Source: Pedosphaera sp.
GTDB lineage: Bacteria; Verrucomicrobiota; Verrucomicrobiae; Limisphaerales; Pedosphaeraceae
Direction: 5' to 3'
Length of the DNA: 6,243 nt
NCBI GenBank assembly: GCA_028293265.1
Contig: JAQGPB010000498.1
Coordinates: forward strand, 1 to 6,243
The position numbers and the translations under genes were made by a program. Position 1 is the first letter of the stretch. Each line of letters starts with the position of its first letter. Below, one piece after another: positions 1-6,243 of the stretch. The notes under the pieces are model-generated. The model was not told the origin of the DNA. It did no database searches and saw only the letters and a program-made list of their open reading frames with translations.

Positions 1-3000
1 ATACGGGAGGGAGTTTTGCTGCCGCCGTTCTGCAACTGCCCGGCACGGCGTCCACGCAGGACGCCTCCGCCCGCGCGAACCATGTCCAGGTGCTTGGCGT
101 GGATGGGCGATTCTGGGAACTCGCGAACCATCCGCAGGGCTTTACCAATTTGCCCGACGGCACCGTCGGGCTCAACGAGGCGCTCGCTGCACAGCTCAAA
201 GTCAAGGCGGGCGACTCCATTCTATTGCGCGTCGAGAAACCGAGCGCGATTTCCCGCGACGCGCCGATTTCTCCGCAGCAGGATGCGTCCGCCGCGCTAC
301 GGTTGAAAATTTACGCAATCATTCCCGATGAGCAGCTTGGCCGGTTCAGTTTGCAGGCGAACCAGGTTGCACCTTTCAATGCCTTCGTGAACATGGCCGA
401 GTTGCAGAAGGAAGTCGCGCAACCTGGCCGCGCCAACCTGTTGCTGGAGCAGGGCGATCTGGCGGCGGCCAATCAATCTCTCAACCAGCATTTCCAATTG
501 GCTGATGCCGAGCTTCAGTTGCGCGAACTGCCGGACCACGCGGGCGTGGAACTGCGCAGCAGCCGCATTTTTCTTGATCCCGCCGTGGTCGCCGCCGCGC
601 GGCAGGTTTCGCCGGAAGCGCAACCGGTCCTTACCTATCTCGCCAATGAACTTCGCGCGCCGCCGTTTGCCACGCCTTATTCGATGGTCACCGCTGCGGG
701 CGCGCCGCTTGTGCCCGCCGGCATGCGTGACGACGAAATTCTTCTCAACGACTGGCTCGCCCAGGATTTGCAGGCCCAGCCGGGCGAGAAAATTTCGCTC
801 ACCTATTATATCATCGGCAACGGTCGCGCACTGGAAGAACACGACGCGGAATTTGTTGTCCGTGGCATCGTGCCGCTGGCGGGCGCGGCGGCGGATCGTG
901 GCTTGATGCCCGATTTTCCGGGATTGGCCGACGCTGAAAGCACGAGCGATTGGGACGCGGGCTTTCCCATCCAGCTCAAACGCATCCGGCCCAAGGACGA
1001 GCAATATTGGAAGGAGCATCGCGGCACACCCAAGGCGTTTATCACCCTGGCCGCCGGTCAAAAAATCTGGGGCAACCGTTTTGGCGACTGCACGGCGATG
1101 CGTTTTCCGGTGGCGGCGGGCTCGCTTGAAACCATTGGCGCGGCGCTGCGTCAAAAGCTCGACCCGGCGAGCGTGGGCCTGCATTTCGAGCCGGTGCGCG
1201 AACAAGCGCTCATGGCCAGTTCGCAGGCGGTGGATTTCGGCGGGCTGTTCATCGGGTTCAGCTTTTTTCTCATCGTCGCCGCGCTTTTGCTGATGGGATT
1301 GCTGTTCCAATTTGGCTTGGAACAACGGACAACGGAAATCGGGACGCTGCTCGCGCTGGGCTTCCGACCGCGGCAGGTGCGGCGGTTGTTTCTGGGTGAG
1401 GGCGTAGCGTTGGCGTTGGCGGGCGGCGTTATCGGCGCGTTGGGCGGAATTTTCTATGCCAAGGCGATGCTGCTCGGTTTGACGACCATCTGGCGCAGCG
1501 CCGTCGGAACTTCCGCGCTGCGCTACCACGCGACTCCGCAAACGCTGGTGATGGGAACGGCCGCCGGAACAATCGTGAGCGCGTTTACCATCTGGCTCAC
1601 GTTGCGGCGACAGGCTCGTCGTCCCGCGCGCGAATTGCTCGCCGAAGGCGCGGAGGAACAGGTTGCGATGACCGGTCAAAGAAGAAAACGGAGCCACGGA
1701 TTATGGATCGGGCCGGTCACTTTGCTGTCGGCTCTGGGACTGATGGGCATGGCGTTTGTGCGCCACGAAACATCGTCGGCGGAAACATTTTTCAGCGCGG
1801 GCGCGTTGCTGTTGGTGGCGGGATTGGGATTTGCCGCCGTCTGGCTCGCGGCCGCTGGGAACTCGCCGCGTCTCACGCTGACCGGGCTTGGAATGCGTGG
1901 TTGTGGTCGCCGCCGCCGTCGCAGTCTGGCAACCATCGGTCTGCTGGCGTGTGGAGTTTTTCTGATTGTGGCCGTCGGTGCGTTTCGGCAGGACGCCGGT
2001 CGCAACGAACATGAGCGCCTCTCGGGCACTGGCGGATTTGAACTGATCGGCGAATCGGCATTGCCGGTGACTTACGATTTGAACAGCAAGGCCGGGCGGG
2101 ATTTTTACGGGCTGCATGCTGCTGAAATGTCGAGCGTGCGGGTGATTCCGTTCCGCGTGCATGACGGTGACGACGCCAGTTGCCTGAACTTGAACCGCGC
2201 GCAAAAACCCCGCCTGCTGGGCGCGAACGCCGAGCAGATGTTGAAGCGCGCCCAATTCAATTTCACGCAGGAAACTGGCGGCTCACCGGATGGCAAGGGT
2301 TGGCTGATGCTCAAACCGGATGAAACAGCGCGCCAGGCTGGCGCCACGAATTCAGCACCGGAAATTCCGGGCGTGGCGGACGAAAATTCCATCCAATATG
2401 CGATGGGCAAAAAGGTCGGCGACACAGTGGACTACACTGATGAACATGGGCGGCCTTTCAAGGTGCGCATCGTGGGCGCGCTGGCCAATTCGATTCTGCA
2501 GGGCAATTTGATCATTGACGAGGCGGAGTTTGTGAAGCGTTTTCCCGGCGAAAGCGGTTATCGAATGTTTTTGGTCAGCGCGGCGTCCATCAATGCGGCG
2601 GCGATTTCGGCGCAGATGACGCGCGCGTTGCAAGATGCGGGGCTGGAACTCATGCCGGCGGTCGAGCGCCTGAACGCTTACAATGCGGTGCAAAACACAT
2701 ATCTAAGCACGTTTCAAGTTTTGGGCGGGCTCGGCTTGCTGCTCGGCAGCGCCGGGCTGGGCGTGGTGGTCTTGCGCAACGTGCAGGAACGGCGCGGCGA
2801 ACTGGGCCTGCTCGTGGCGGTGGGTTTTCGCCGGCGCGCCTTGCACCGATTGTTGTTGAGCGAACACGGCGCGCTGCTGGGATTGGGGCTGGGCGTGGGG
2901 GTGATCGCGGCGGCGATTGGCGTGCTGCCAGCCTTGCTTTCCGCCGGCTCGCAAATACCTTATGCCTCGCTGGCGTTGTCGTTGACGGCGGTGTTGTTGA

Positions 3001-3077
3001 ACGGGTTGGTCTGGACGTGGCTGGCGACGCGGTTCGCGCTGCGGGGAAGATTGGTGGATGCTTTGCGGAACGAATGA
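1..3077 (+). CDS. ABC transporter permease with two FtsX domains (MacB/LolC-like), 5' end missing
   Basis: Inner-membrane permease of an FtsX/MacB-type ABC transporter. About 1,024 residues are visible. The frame is open to the left edge, and the first codons (from position 3) lead into VQVLGVDGRFWEL, a typical MacB-like periplasmic start, so the GTG at 90 is internal and the true start, with TM1, lies upstream. The order seen is: periplasmic domain to about 1235; TM segments near 1240-1310, 1390-1480 and 1540-1605 (first FtsX domain, with the cytoplasmic motif RTTEIGTLLALGF); TMs near 1701-1760, 1788-1855 and 1920-1990, the last preceded by a five-arginine patch; a second periplasmic domain about 2000-2690; then TMs near 2706-2775, 2850-2940 and 2955-3030 (second FtsX domain, motif RRGELGLLVAVGF). 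Nine visible TMs plus the missing one fit the 10-TM class. These permeases need a separate ATPase, expected upstream; none is in the window. The substrate (lipoprotein, peptide, lipid or drug) cannot be read from sequence. The family call is firm. Confidence 0.92.
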   Translation, partial: TGGSFAAAVLQLPGTASTQDASARANHVQVLGVDGRFWELANHPQGFTNLPDGTVGLNEALAAQLKVKAGDSILLRVEKPSAISRDAPISPQQDASAALRLKIYAIIPDEQLGRFSLQANQVAPFNAFVNMAELQKEVAQPGRANLLLEQGDLAAANQSLNQHFQLADAELQLRELPDHAGVELRSSRIFLDPAVVAAARQVSPEAQPVLTYLANELRAPPFATPYSMVTAAGAPLVPAGMRDDEILLNDWLAQDLQAQPGEKISLTYYIIGNGRALEEHDAEFVVRGIVPLAGAAADRGLMPDFPGLADAESTSDWDAGFPIQLKRIRPKDEQYWKEHRGTPKAFITLAAGQKIWGNRFGDCTAMRFPVAAGSLETIGAALRQKLDPASVGLHFEPVREQALMASSQAVDFGGLFIGFSFFLIVAALLLMGLLFQFGLEQRTTEIGTLLALGFRPRQVRRLFLGEGVALALAGGVIGALGGIFYAKAMLLGLTTIWRSAVGTSALRYHATPQTLVMGTAAGTIVSAFTIWLTLRRQARRPARELLAEGAEEQVAMTGQRRKRSHGLWIGPVTLLSALGLMGMAFVRHETSSAETFFSAGALLLVAGLGFAAVWLAAAGNSPRLTLTGLGMRGCGRRRRRSLATIGLLACGVFLIVAVGAFRQDAGRNEHERLSGTGGFELIGESALPVTYDLNSKAGRDFYGLHAAEMSSVRVIPFRVHDGDDASCLNLNRAQKPRLLGANAEQMLKRAQFNFTQETGGSPDGKGWLMLKPDETARQAGATNSAPEIPGVADENSIQYAMGKKVGDTVDYTDEHGRPFKVRIVGALANSILQGNLIIDEAEFVKRFPGESGYRMFLVSAASINAAAISAQMTRALQDAGLELMPAVERLNAYNAVQNTYLSTFQVLGGLGLLLGSAGLGVVVLRNVQERRGELGLLVAVGFRRRALHRLLLSEHGALLGLGLGVGVIAAAIGVLPALLSAGSQIPYASLALSLTAVLLNGLVWTWLATRFALRGRLVDALRNE

Positions 3078-3094
3078 CGTTGGACGAAGATTTT

Positions 3095-3118
3095 TTAACC
3101 ACGGATGGACACGGATAC
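3095..3118 (+). repeat. Candidate dispersed intergenic repeat fragment
   Basis: Just downstream of the permease stop and a run of six T lies ACCACGGATGGACACGGAT, flanked by TTA-rich sequence. Within it CACGGAT occurs twice, at 3100-3106 and 3110-3116, a 10-bp period. From memory, near-identical strings recur in intergenic regions of Verrucomicrobiota and Planctomycetota genomes. Only one copy lies in this window, so the repeat status is recalled rather than shown here. It does not look coding on either strand. Confidence 0.45.
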
Positions 3119-3130
3119 AGAAGTGGAAAT

Positions 3131-3169
3131 AAAAAGTTCCGCAGGAACGGCATAAAGTTCGTAAAATTT
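3131..3169 (+). repeat. Small hairpin in a possible dispersed-repeat remnant
   Basis: GTTCC (3136-3140) and GGAAC (3144-3148) form a perfect 5-bp stem around the loop GCA, followed by GGCATAAAGTTCGTAAAATT. The pattern of a short palindrome, then GGCAT, then an AT-rich stretch resembles, from memory, a family of short palindromic intergenic repeats in Verrucomicrobiota and related phyla. It sits 27 bp before the start of the exported-protein gene, so it could instead be an operator or 5' regulatory hairpin. No T-run follows the stem directly, so it is not a standard intrinsic terminator for the permease gene. Confidence 0.3.
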
Positions 3170-3174
3170 AATCT

Positions 3175-3828
3175 ATGAAACGATTGGCAATATTCGGCGT
3201 AGTAACGCTCTCGGTCTTTGGGATTTTTTCGGCCATGGCCGATGATGCGAAACCAATTTTTGAAAACAATTTCGAGCAGGCCGAAGTTGGCAAGGTGCCG
3301 GACGGTTTTCTGGTGCTGGACGGCGGGTTTGCTGTGAAGGAGGAAGGCGGCAACAAGTTTCTCGAACTGCCCGGCGCGCCGCTGGACACCTTCGGCGTGC
3401 TGTTTGGTCCGACGGAAAAGTCGGACATTGCCGTCTCCGCGCGTATCAACGGGACCAAGAAGGGACGGCGTTATCCAACTTTCGGCGTGGGGTTGGACGG
3501 CCAGGGCGGTTATCGTTTGCAGGTTTCGCCGGGGAAGGGAATGCTTGAAATCTACAAAGGCGACACGGCCGTAACAAATATTCCTTACGACTGGAAATCG
3601 GGCGAGTGGACCATGCTTTTGCTCCAAGTCAGCAAATCCGGCGATGTTTGGAAAGTGGAAGGCAAGGCCTGGGCCCAGGGTGCGACGGAACCGGCCAACG
3701 CGCTGATCACCTTTGAAGAAAAGACCGAGCCTTCCGCCGGCCGCGCTTCGATTTGGGGCAGCCCATTTTCCAACACGCCAATTCAGTTTGATGATTTAGT
3801 CATCAAACGAGTTGGGGCGGGTAAATAA
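3175..3828 (+). CDS. Exported jelly-roll protein, LamG / DUF1080-like (217 aa)
   Basis: Small secreted or periplasmic protein, probably a concanavalin A-like beta-sandwich. Residues 1-22 are a signal peptide: KR near the start, a hydrophobic core, then S-A-M-A before DD, so signal peptidase I should cut after Ala22. The mature part begins with FENNFEQAEVGKVPDGF (29-45), the usual opening of LamG/DUF1080-type domains ('displaced element with properties X'). It continues with alternating beta-strand-like stretches, a Gly-rich middle (GVGLDGQGGYRLQV, 104-117), the GEW motif (143-145) and a closing strand FDDLVIKRV (205-213). This single domain fills the whole protein. Relatives include 3-keto-disaccharide hydrolases and carbohydrate-binding modules, but I see no catalytic signature, so no enzyme activity is claimed. 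The ATG at 3175 is chosen because the signal peptide starts there. No Shine-Dalgarno sequence is evident; TAAAAT at 3162-3167 is a possible -10 box very close to the start. Its 3' end nearly abuts the opposing dehydrogenase gene. Confidence 0.8.
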   Translation: MKRLAIFGVVTLSVFGIFSAMADDAKPIFENNFEQAEVGKVPDGFLVLDGGFAVKEEGGNKFLELPGAPLDTFGVLFGPTEKSDIAVSARINGTKKGRRYPTFGVGLDGQGGYRLQVSPGKGMLEIYKGDTAVTNIPYDWKSGEWTMLLLQVSKSGDVWKVEGKAWAQGATEPANALITFEEKTEPSAGRASIWGSPFSNTPIQFDDLVIKRVGAGK

Positions 3829-3831
3829 TCT

Positions 3832-4545
3832 TCAATTCCTCGGCCGCACCAAAATTTCTTCCACAATGGCGCGCGCGGGAAGCTGGATTGCGAACAGCAC
3901 ACACGCGGCAATGTCTTCGGGCTGAAGCATTTTTTGCCGCGCCTCGGGCGGCGGGGGATTGGGGCGCTTGTTCAACAAAGGTGTGTCAATGTCTCCTGGA
4001 AAAATTGCGCTAGCGCGGATGCCGTTGGCCTTCTCCTCGGCGTTGATGGATTGTGTCAGGCCGGCAAGGCCGTACTTGGACATCACGTATGCCGGGCCGG
4101 CTTTCGCGCTGGCTTGCTTAGCGGCATCGGACACGACGTTGACGATGGTGCCACTCTGTTGCGCGCGCATGCCGGGAAGAAAGGCGCGGACGCAGTAAAA
4201 CGCGCCGTTCAAGTTGGTATCGAGCATCCGGTGATAATCCTCCAGCGACAACTCGGCGAGGCTGCGCTTGGGCGCGTTTGTGCCGGCGGCATTGACGAGC
4301 ACCTCGACCGATTTGAATTGTTCCAACACCGTTCGCGCCATCTTTTCCACTGCGGCGTCATCGCCGATGTCACAGGGGGAGACGAGCAGGTTGGCCGAGA
4401 ATTTTCCGGCTTGTTCGATGGTGCCCTTTAGCGTGTCGGAATGCCGGCCCACGAGCGCCACGCGCCAGTCTTGCCGCGCCAAAGCCAGCGCCACGGTTTG
4501 ACCCACGCCACTGCCCGCCCCGGTAACCACTGCTGTTTTGTTCAT
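3832..4545 (-). CDS. SDR-family NAD(P)-dependent oxidoreductase (237 aa)
   Basis: Classical short-chain dehydrogenase/reductase, a cytosolic Rossmann-fold enzyme that interconverts an alcohol and a ketone with NAD(P). The motifs are all present: TGAGSGVG (8-15) for the dinucleotide, Arg34 after strand beta2 where NADP-preferring members carry a basic residue, CD (58-59) for adenine, NAAG (85-88), and the catalytic tetrad Asn111, Ser139, Tyr153 and Lys157 (YVMSK). PGDIDTP (183-189) follows in the substrate/cofactor loop, then a proline-rich stretch (RPNPPPP, 194-200). The C-terminal LQPEDIA and LPARAIVEEI resemble YdfG/3-hydroxy-acid dehydrogenase-like SDRs, but the substrate cannot be named. 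Length is normal and the gene appears intact. Its ATG lies 18 bp after the stop of the Gfo/Idh/MocA gene on the same strand, so the two are probably co-transcribed and may act on the same substrate. No strong ribosome-binding site is visible. Confidence 0.93.
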   Translation of the reverse strand: MNKTAVVTGAGSGVGQTVALALARQDWRVALVGRHSDTLKGTIEQAGKFSANLLVSPCDIGDDAAVEKMARTVLEQFKSVEVLVNAAGTNAPKRSLAELSLEDYHRMLDTNLNGAFYCVRAFLPGMRAQQSGTIVNVVSDAAKQASAKAGPAYVMSKYGLAGLTQSINAEEKANGIRASAIFPGDIDTPLLNKRPNPPPPEARQKMLQPEDIAACVLFAIQLPARAIVEEILVRPRN

Positions 4546-4563
4546 AGCTTTGAAAATTAAACC

Positions 4564-5658
4564 CTACAACTTGAACTCGCTGGCGACGTCCACCCAACGA
4601 TGTTCGTTCGCGGAAAGCACCGCGGCGTCCATCACTGCCTGGGCTTGCGCGCCTTCGCGGAATGACGGCACGCACGGGCGTTGCTCGACAATGGCGTGGA
4701 TGAACTCCACATCTTGATCATAGCGAAATGTGATCAACGGATCGCCCGCGCGCGGATCGCGCGGCGAGCCGGGCCATTTCAAAAATTCCTCCGGCACTGG
4801 AACGGTGCGCAAACCGGTTTCGCCCCGTTTGGCCATCTGCAATTCGAGCGGTTGTGCCAATTGAAAAACAAGGCTGCCTTCGCTGCCGTTGACCTCGCAA
4901 TAATCCTGGCTGCGCGCGCCTTCGCCGCGGCCGGTGGCGAGTTTGCTGCTTTCCAAGACGCCCGTGGCGCGGTTGGAGGAGAACTCGGCCATGATGGCGA
5001 CCCAATCATCGAGTTCGTTCACCTGGCCGCCGCGCTCATCGTGAAAGTGCCGCAGATCGGCCACGATCCGTTTCATCGGCCCGATGAGCAGATGCGCGTA
5101 ATCAATGCGGTGCGAGAGCATGTCGCCGAGTTCGCCGGTGCCGGCCAGCTTGGCGACCTGCCGCCAGCCGACGCTGCGCGTGCCCCAATCCTGCAGCCGG
5201 CATGAACGAAAATGCCACGGCTCGCCGATGAACCCCGACTTCACGAGATGCGACATGTAATGCATCGCCGGGACGAAACGATAGGTGAAAGCGGTCATAT
5301 TGCGCACGCCGGCTTTTTCGGCGGCCTGCCACATCTCGCGGGCCTCGGCAAAATTCATCGCAATCGGTTTTTCGCACAGCACATGCTTGCCTGCGTGAAT
5401 GGCGGCCAGCGAGATGGGAGCGTGAAGAAAATTTGGCGTGGCGATGATGACGGCATTGACATCAGGCTGGGCCAGCAAATCTTTGTAGCTGGCGAAGGCG
5501 GCGGTGACGCCGGTTTGCTGGGTGGCGTTTTGAAGAACTGTCGGATTGGAATCGCAGAGGGCGACGACTTTCGCCTCGGGACACAATGCCAGCCCGGGCA
5601 GATGATTTTGCAGAACGATCCCGCCGCAACCGATGATGCCGACTCCAATTTGTTTCAT
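4564..5658 (-). CDS. Gfo/Idh/MocA-family oxidoreductase (364 aa)
   Basis: Cytosolic NAD(P)-dependent dehydrogenase of the Gfo/Idh/MocA family, whose members oxidise sugars, sugar derivatives or inositols. The N-terminal Rossmann fold shows VGIIGCGGI (6-14) with Asp36 ending strand beta2, which favours NAD over NADP. ATPNFLHAP (73-81) and CEKPIAM (95-101) follow; Lys97 is the family's catalytic lysine. The C-terminal domain carries GELGDMLSHRIDYAHLL (175-191). Asp179 and His183, spaced D-x3-H, match the Asp/His pair that completes the catalytic site in inositol dehydrogenases. A long beta-sheet region (about 125-350) forms the substrate and oligomer face. No signal peptide or Tat motif is seen, unlike many secreted Verrucomicrobiota members of this family. 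Length is typical and the gene is complete. The ATG at 5658 is preceded by a weak GGGA. It is probably the first gene of an operon with the SDR. The exact substrate is unknown; the family call is firm. Confidence 0.94.
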   Translation of the reverse strand: MKQIGVGIIGCGGIVLQNHLPGLALCPEAKVVALCDSNPTVLQNATQQTGVTAAFASYKDLLAQPDVNAVIIATPNFLHAPISLAAIHAGKHVLCEKPIAMNFAEAREMWQAAEKAGVRNMTAFTYRFVPAMHYMSHLVKSGFIGEPWHFRSCRLQDWGTRSVGWRQVAKLAGTGELGDMLSHRIDYAHLLIGPMKRIVADLRHFHDERGGQVNELDDWVAIMAEFSSNRATGVLESSKLATGRGEGARSQDYCEVNGSEGSLVFQLAQPLELQMAKRGETGLRTVPVPEEFLKWPGSPRDPRAGDPLITFRYDQDVEFIHAIVEQRPCVPSFREGAQAQAVMDAAVLSANEHRWVDVASEFKL

Positions 5659-5828
5659 AATTCCCAGATCAATTTAGCACGAGTTCGAATGTGACCGGGG
5701 AACTTTCGCACGGAGCGCGGCTGGTTAAAATAAAAATGTTTCCTTCAGGTCGAGCCTCCAGACGGTTGCAGCCTCGTTATCACACAAACCGTGGGCGGAG
5801 CGTCTTGAACCGCCAGGTGGCTGCGCTG
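5659..5828 (-). other. 170-bp intergenic region, probable promoter of the oxidoreductase operon
   Basis: No gene is seen here. Read on the minus strand it follows the RCC1 stop and leads to the Gfo/Idh/MocA start. It contains a T-rich patch (5725-5737) and an imperfect inverted repeat, GGCGG (5794-5798) with CCGCC (5810-5814) around an 11-nt loop. That stem is short and has no T-run behind it, so I do not call a terminator. The GC-rich part around 5790-5828 (GCGGAGCGTCTTGAACCGCC) resembles, from memory, another intergenic repeat of Verrucomicrobiota; this is weak. A promoter is expected because the operon has no closer upstream gene, but no clear -35/-10 pair can be assigned. Confidence 0.4.
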
Positions 5829-6243
5829 TTACGGCACGGAACGGATGCGCCAGAAGTTGTTTGTGGCAGGATCCGGCTGGTTGGTGAACACGAGCACACC
5901 GCCGGCTCCGGCTGAGTTGGTGACCTGCGCCACCCAAGGCGACGATGCAAGACTGCTGGAACGATCCAGCGCGTAATTCGCTCCGGCGATGCCCATGAAG
6001 GACAAACGCACACTGCCGCCGCTTAACAACGCAGCGGAGAGTTGATTGTAGCCGGGCGGCCCGGCGACGAGCTGCTTGGGGCGGTAGGCGTTATTGAAAG
6101 TGCCGTCTCCTAGTTCGCCATCACCGTTGTAGCCCATGCCCCATAGACTGCCGTCATTCTTAAGAAACAGGCTGTGAAAATAGCCGGCGGAAATCGCCGT
6201 GACACCGCTGGCCACGATCATTTCGGGCTGATTGGTGCCATAG
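5829..6243 (-). CDS. RCC1-repeat (beta-propeller) protein, C-terminal part only
   Basis: The 3' end of a larger gene whose start lies right of the window; 137 residues plus the stop are visible. The frame stays open to the edge (YGTNQPEMIV) and matches the end of a preceding repeat, so the ATG at 6221 is internal. From 6203 to 6060 runs one full RCC1 unit: VTAISAGYFHSLFLKNDGSL, then WGMGYNGDGELGDGT and RPKQLV. This is the 'AGxxHSLxLKxDGSLWxMGxNxxGxLGDGT' pattern of bacterial RCC1 proteins, which fold as beta-propellers. After a short linker, residues from about 6035 to the stop (GIAGANYALDRSSSL ... FWRI) form a small beta-rich module that I recognise as a common C-terminal tail of large exported Verrucomicrobiota proteins. 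The full protein is probably exported, with several RCC1 repeats, and may bind a surface partner or polymer; no activity can be stated. It is separated by 170 bp from the next gene and need not belong to its operon. Confidence 0.88.
   Translation of the reverse strand, partial: YGTNQPEMIVASGVTAISAGYFHSLFLKNDGSLWGMGYNGDGELGDGTFNNAYRPKQLVAGPPGYNQLSAALLSGGSVRLSFMGIAGANYALDRSSSLASSPWVAQVTNSAGAGGVLVFTNQPDPATNNFWRIRSVP

Noticed and set aside
90..92. GTG at 90 as the true start of the permease gene
   Set aside because: The same frame is open to the left edge, and the preceding codons read as the expected periplasmic sequence of the family. A start here would also lack the first membrane segment.
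297..1697. Long open frame of 466 codons on the minus strand, antisense to the permease gene
   Set aside because: It lies wholly within the permease gene, which has clear FtsX motifs and membrane segments. The antisense product is rich in Arg, Gln and His with no recognisable domain, as expected for a shadow frame in GC-rich DNA.
3081..3100. Run of six T (3091-3096) as an intrinsic terminator of the permease gene
   Set aside because: No stable hairpin precedes the run; the best stem just upstream is 3 bp (CGT/ACG).
3064..3143. 8-bp inverted repeat TGCGGAAC (3064-3071) / GTTCCGCA (3136-3143)
   Set aside because: The arms are 64 nt apart, one arm is inside the permease coding sequence, and the second already forms a tighter local hairpin. 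Chance is the simplest explanation.
2650..3627. Open frame of 325 codons on the minus strand spanning the end of the permease gene, the gap and the exported-protein gene
   Set aside because: It crosses two well-supported genes on the other strand. The product has low-complexity Arg/Pro/Ala stretches, and its middle is simply the translated intergenic repeat (YPCPSVV).
4681..5205. Open frame of 174 codons on the plus strand opposite the Gfo/Idh/MocA gene
   Set aside because: It has no recognisable motif and is fully covered by the oxidoreductase, whose catalytic residues are intact.
5725..5814. Intrinsic terminator for the RCC1 gene (minus strand)
   Set aside because: The only stem (GGCGG/CCGCC) is 5 bp with an 11-nt loop, and the T-rich patch lies more than 50 nt further on, so the two do not form a terminator.

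Overview
The window looks like ordinary chromosomal DNA from a GC-rich Gram-negative bacterium, most likely Verrucomicrobiota of the Pedosphaera/Limisphaerales kind. Three things suggest this: an RCC1-repeat secreted protein ending in a short beta-rich tail module, a small secreted jelly-roll protein of the LamG/DUF1080 type, and an intergenic motif (ACCACGGATGGACACGGAT) that I recall as a dispersed repeat in such genomes. The assignment rests on family resemblance and memory, not on a search.

Layout. Positions 1-3077 (+) hold the 3' part of a large ABC-transporter permease with two FtsX domains; its start lies left of the window. Positions 3078-3174 are a short AT-richer gap with two possible dispersed-repeat fragments. 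Positions 3175-3828 (+) encode a small exported beta-sandwich protein. It meets, tail to tail with only 3 bp between stop codons, a minus-strand pair: a short-chain dehydrogenase (3832-4545) preceded by a Gfo/Idh/MocA oxidoreductase (4564-5658), 18 bp apart and probably one operon. A 170-bp gap (5659-5828) separates this pair from the 3' end of a minus-strand RCC1-repeat protein that runs off the right edge.

Functionally the window combines envelope transport (permease), two cell-surface or exported beta-rich proteins, and a two-gene NAD(P)-dependent oxidoreductase operon that probably acts on a sugar or cyclitol. Apart from the oxidoreductase pair, nothing shows that the genes work together. 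I found no RNA gene, CRISPR array, insertion sequence, phage gene or defence system, and no convincing new system. The most useful leads are the intergenic repeat fragments, the very tight convergent junction, and the RCC1 protein at the right edge.
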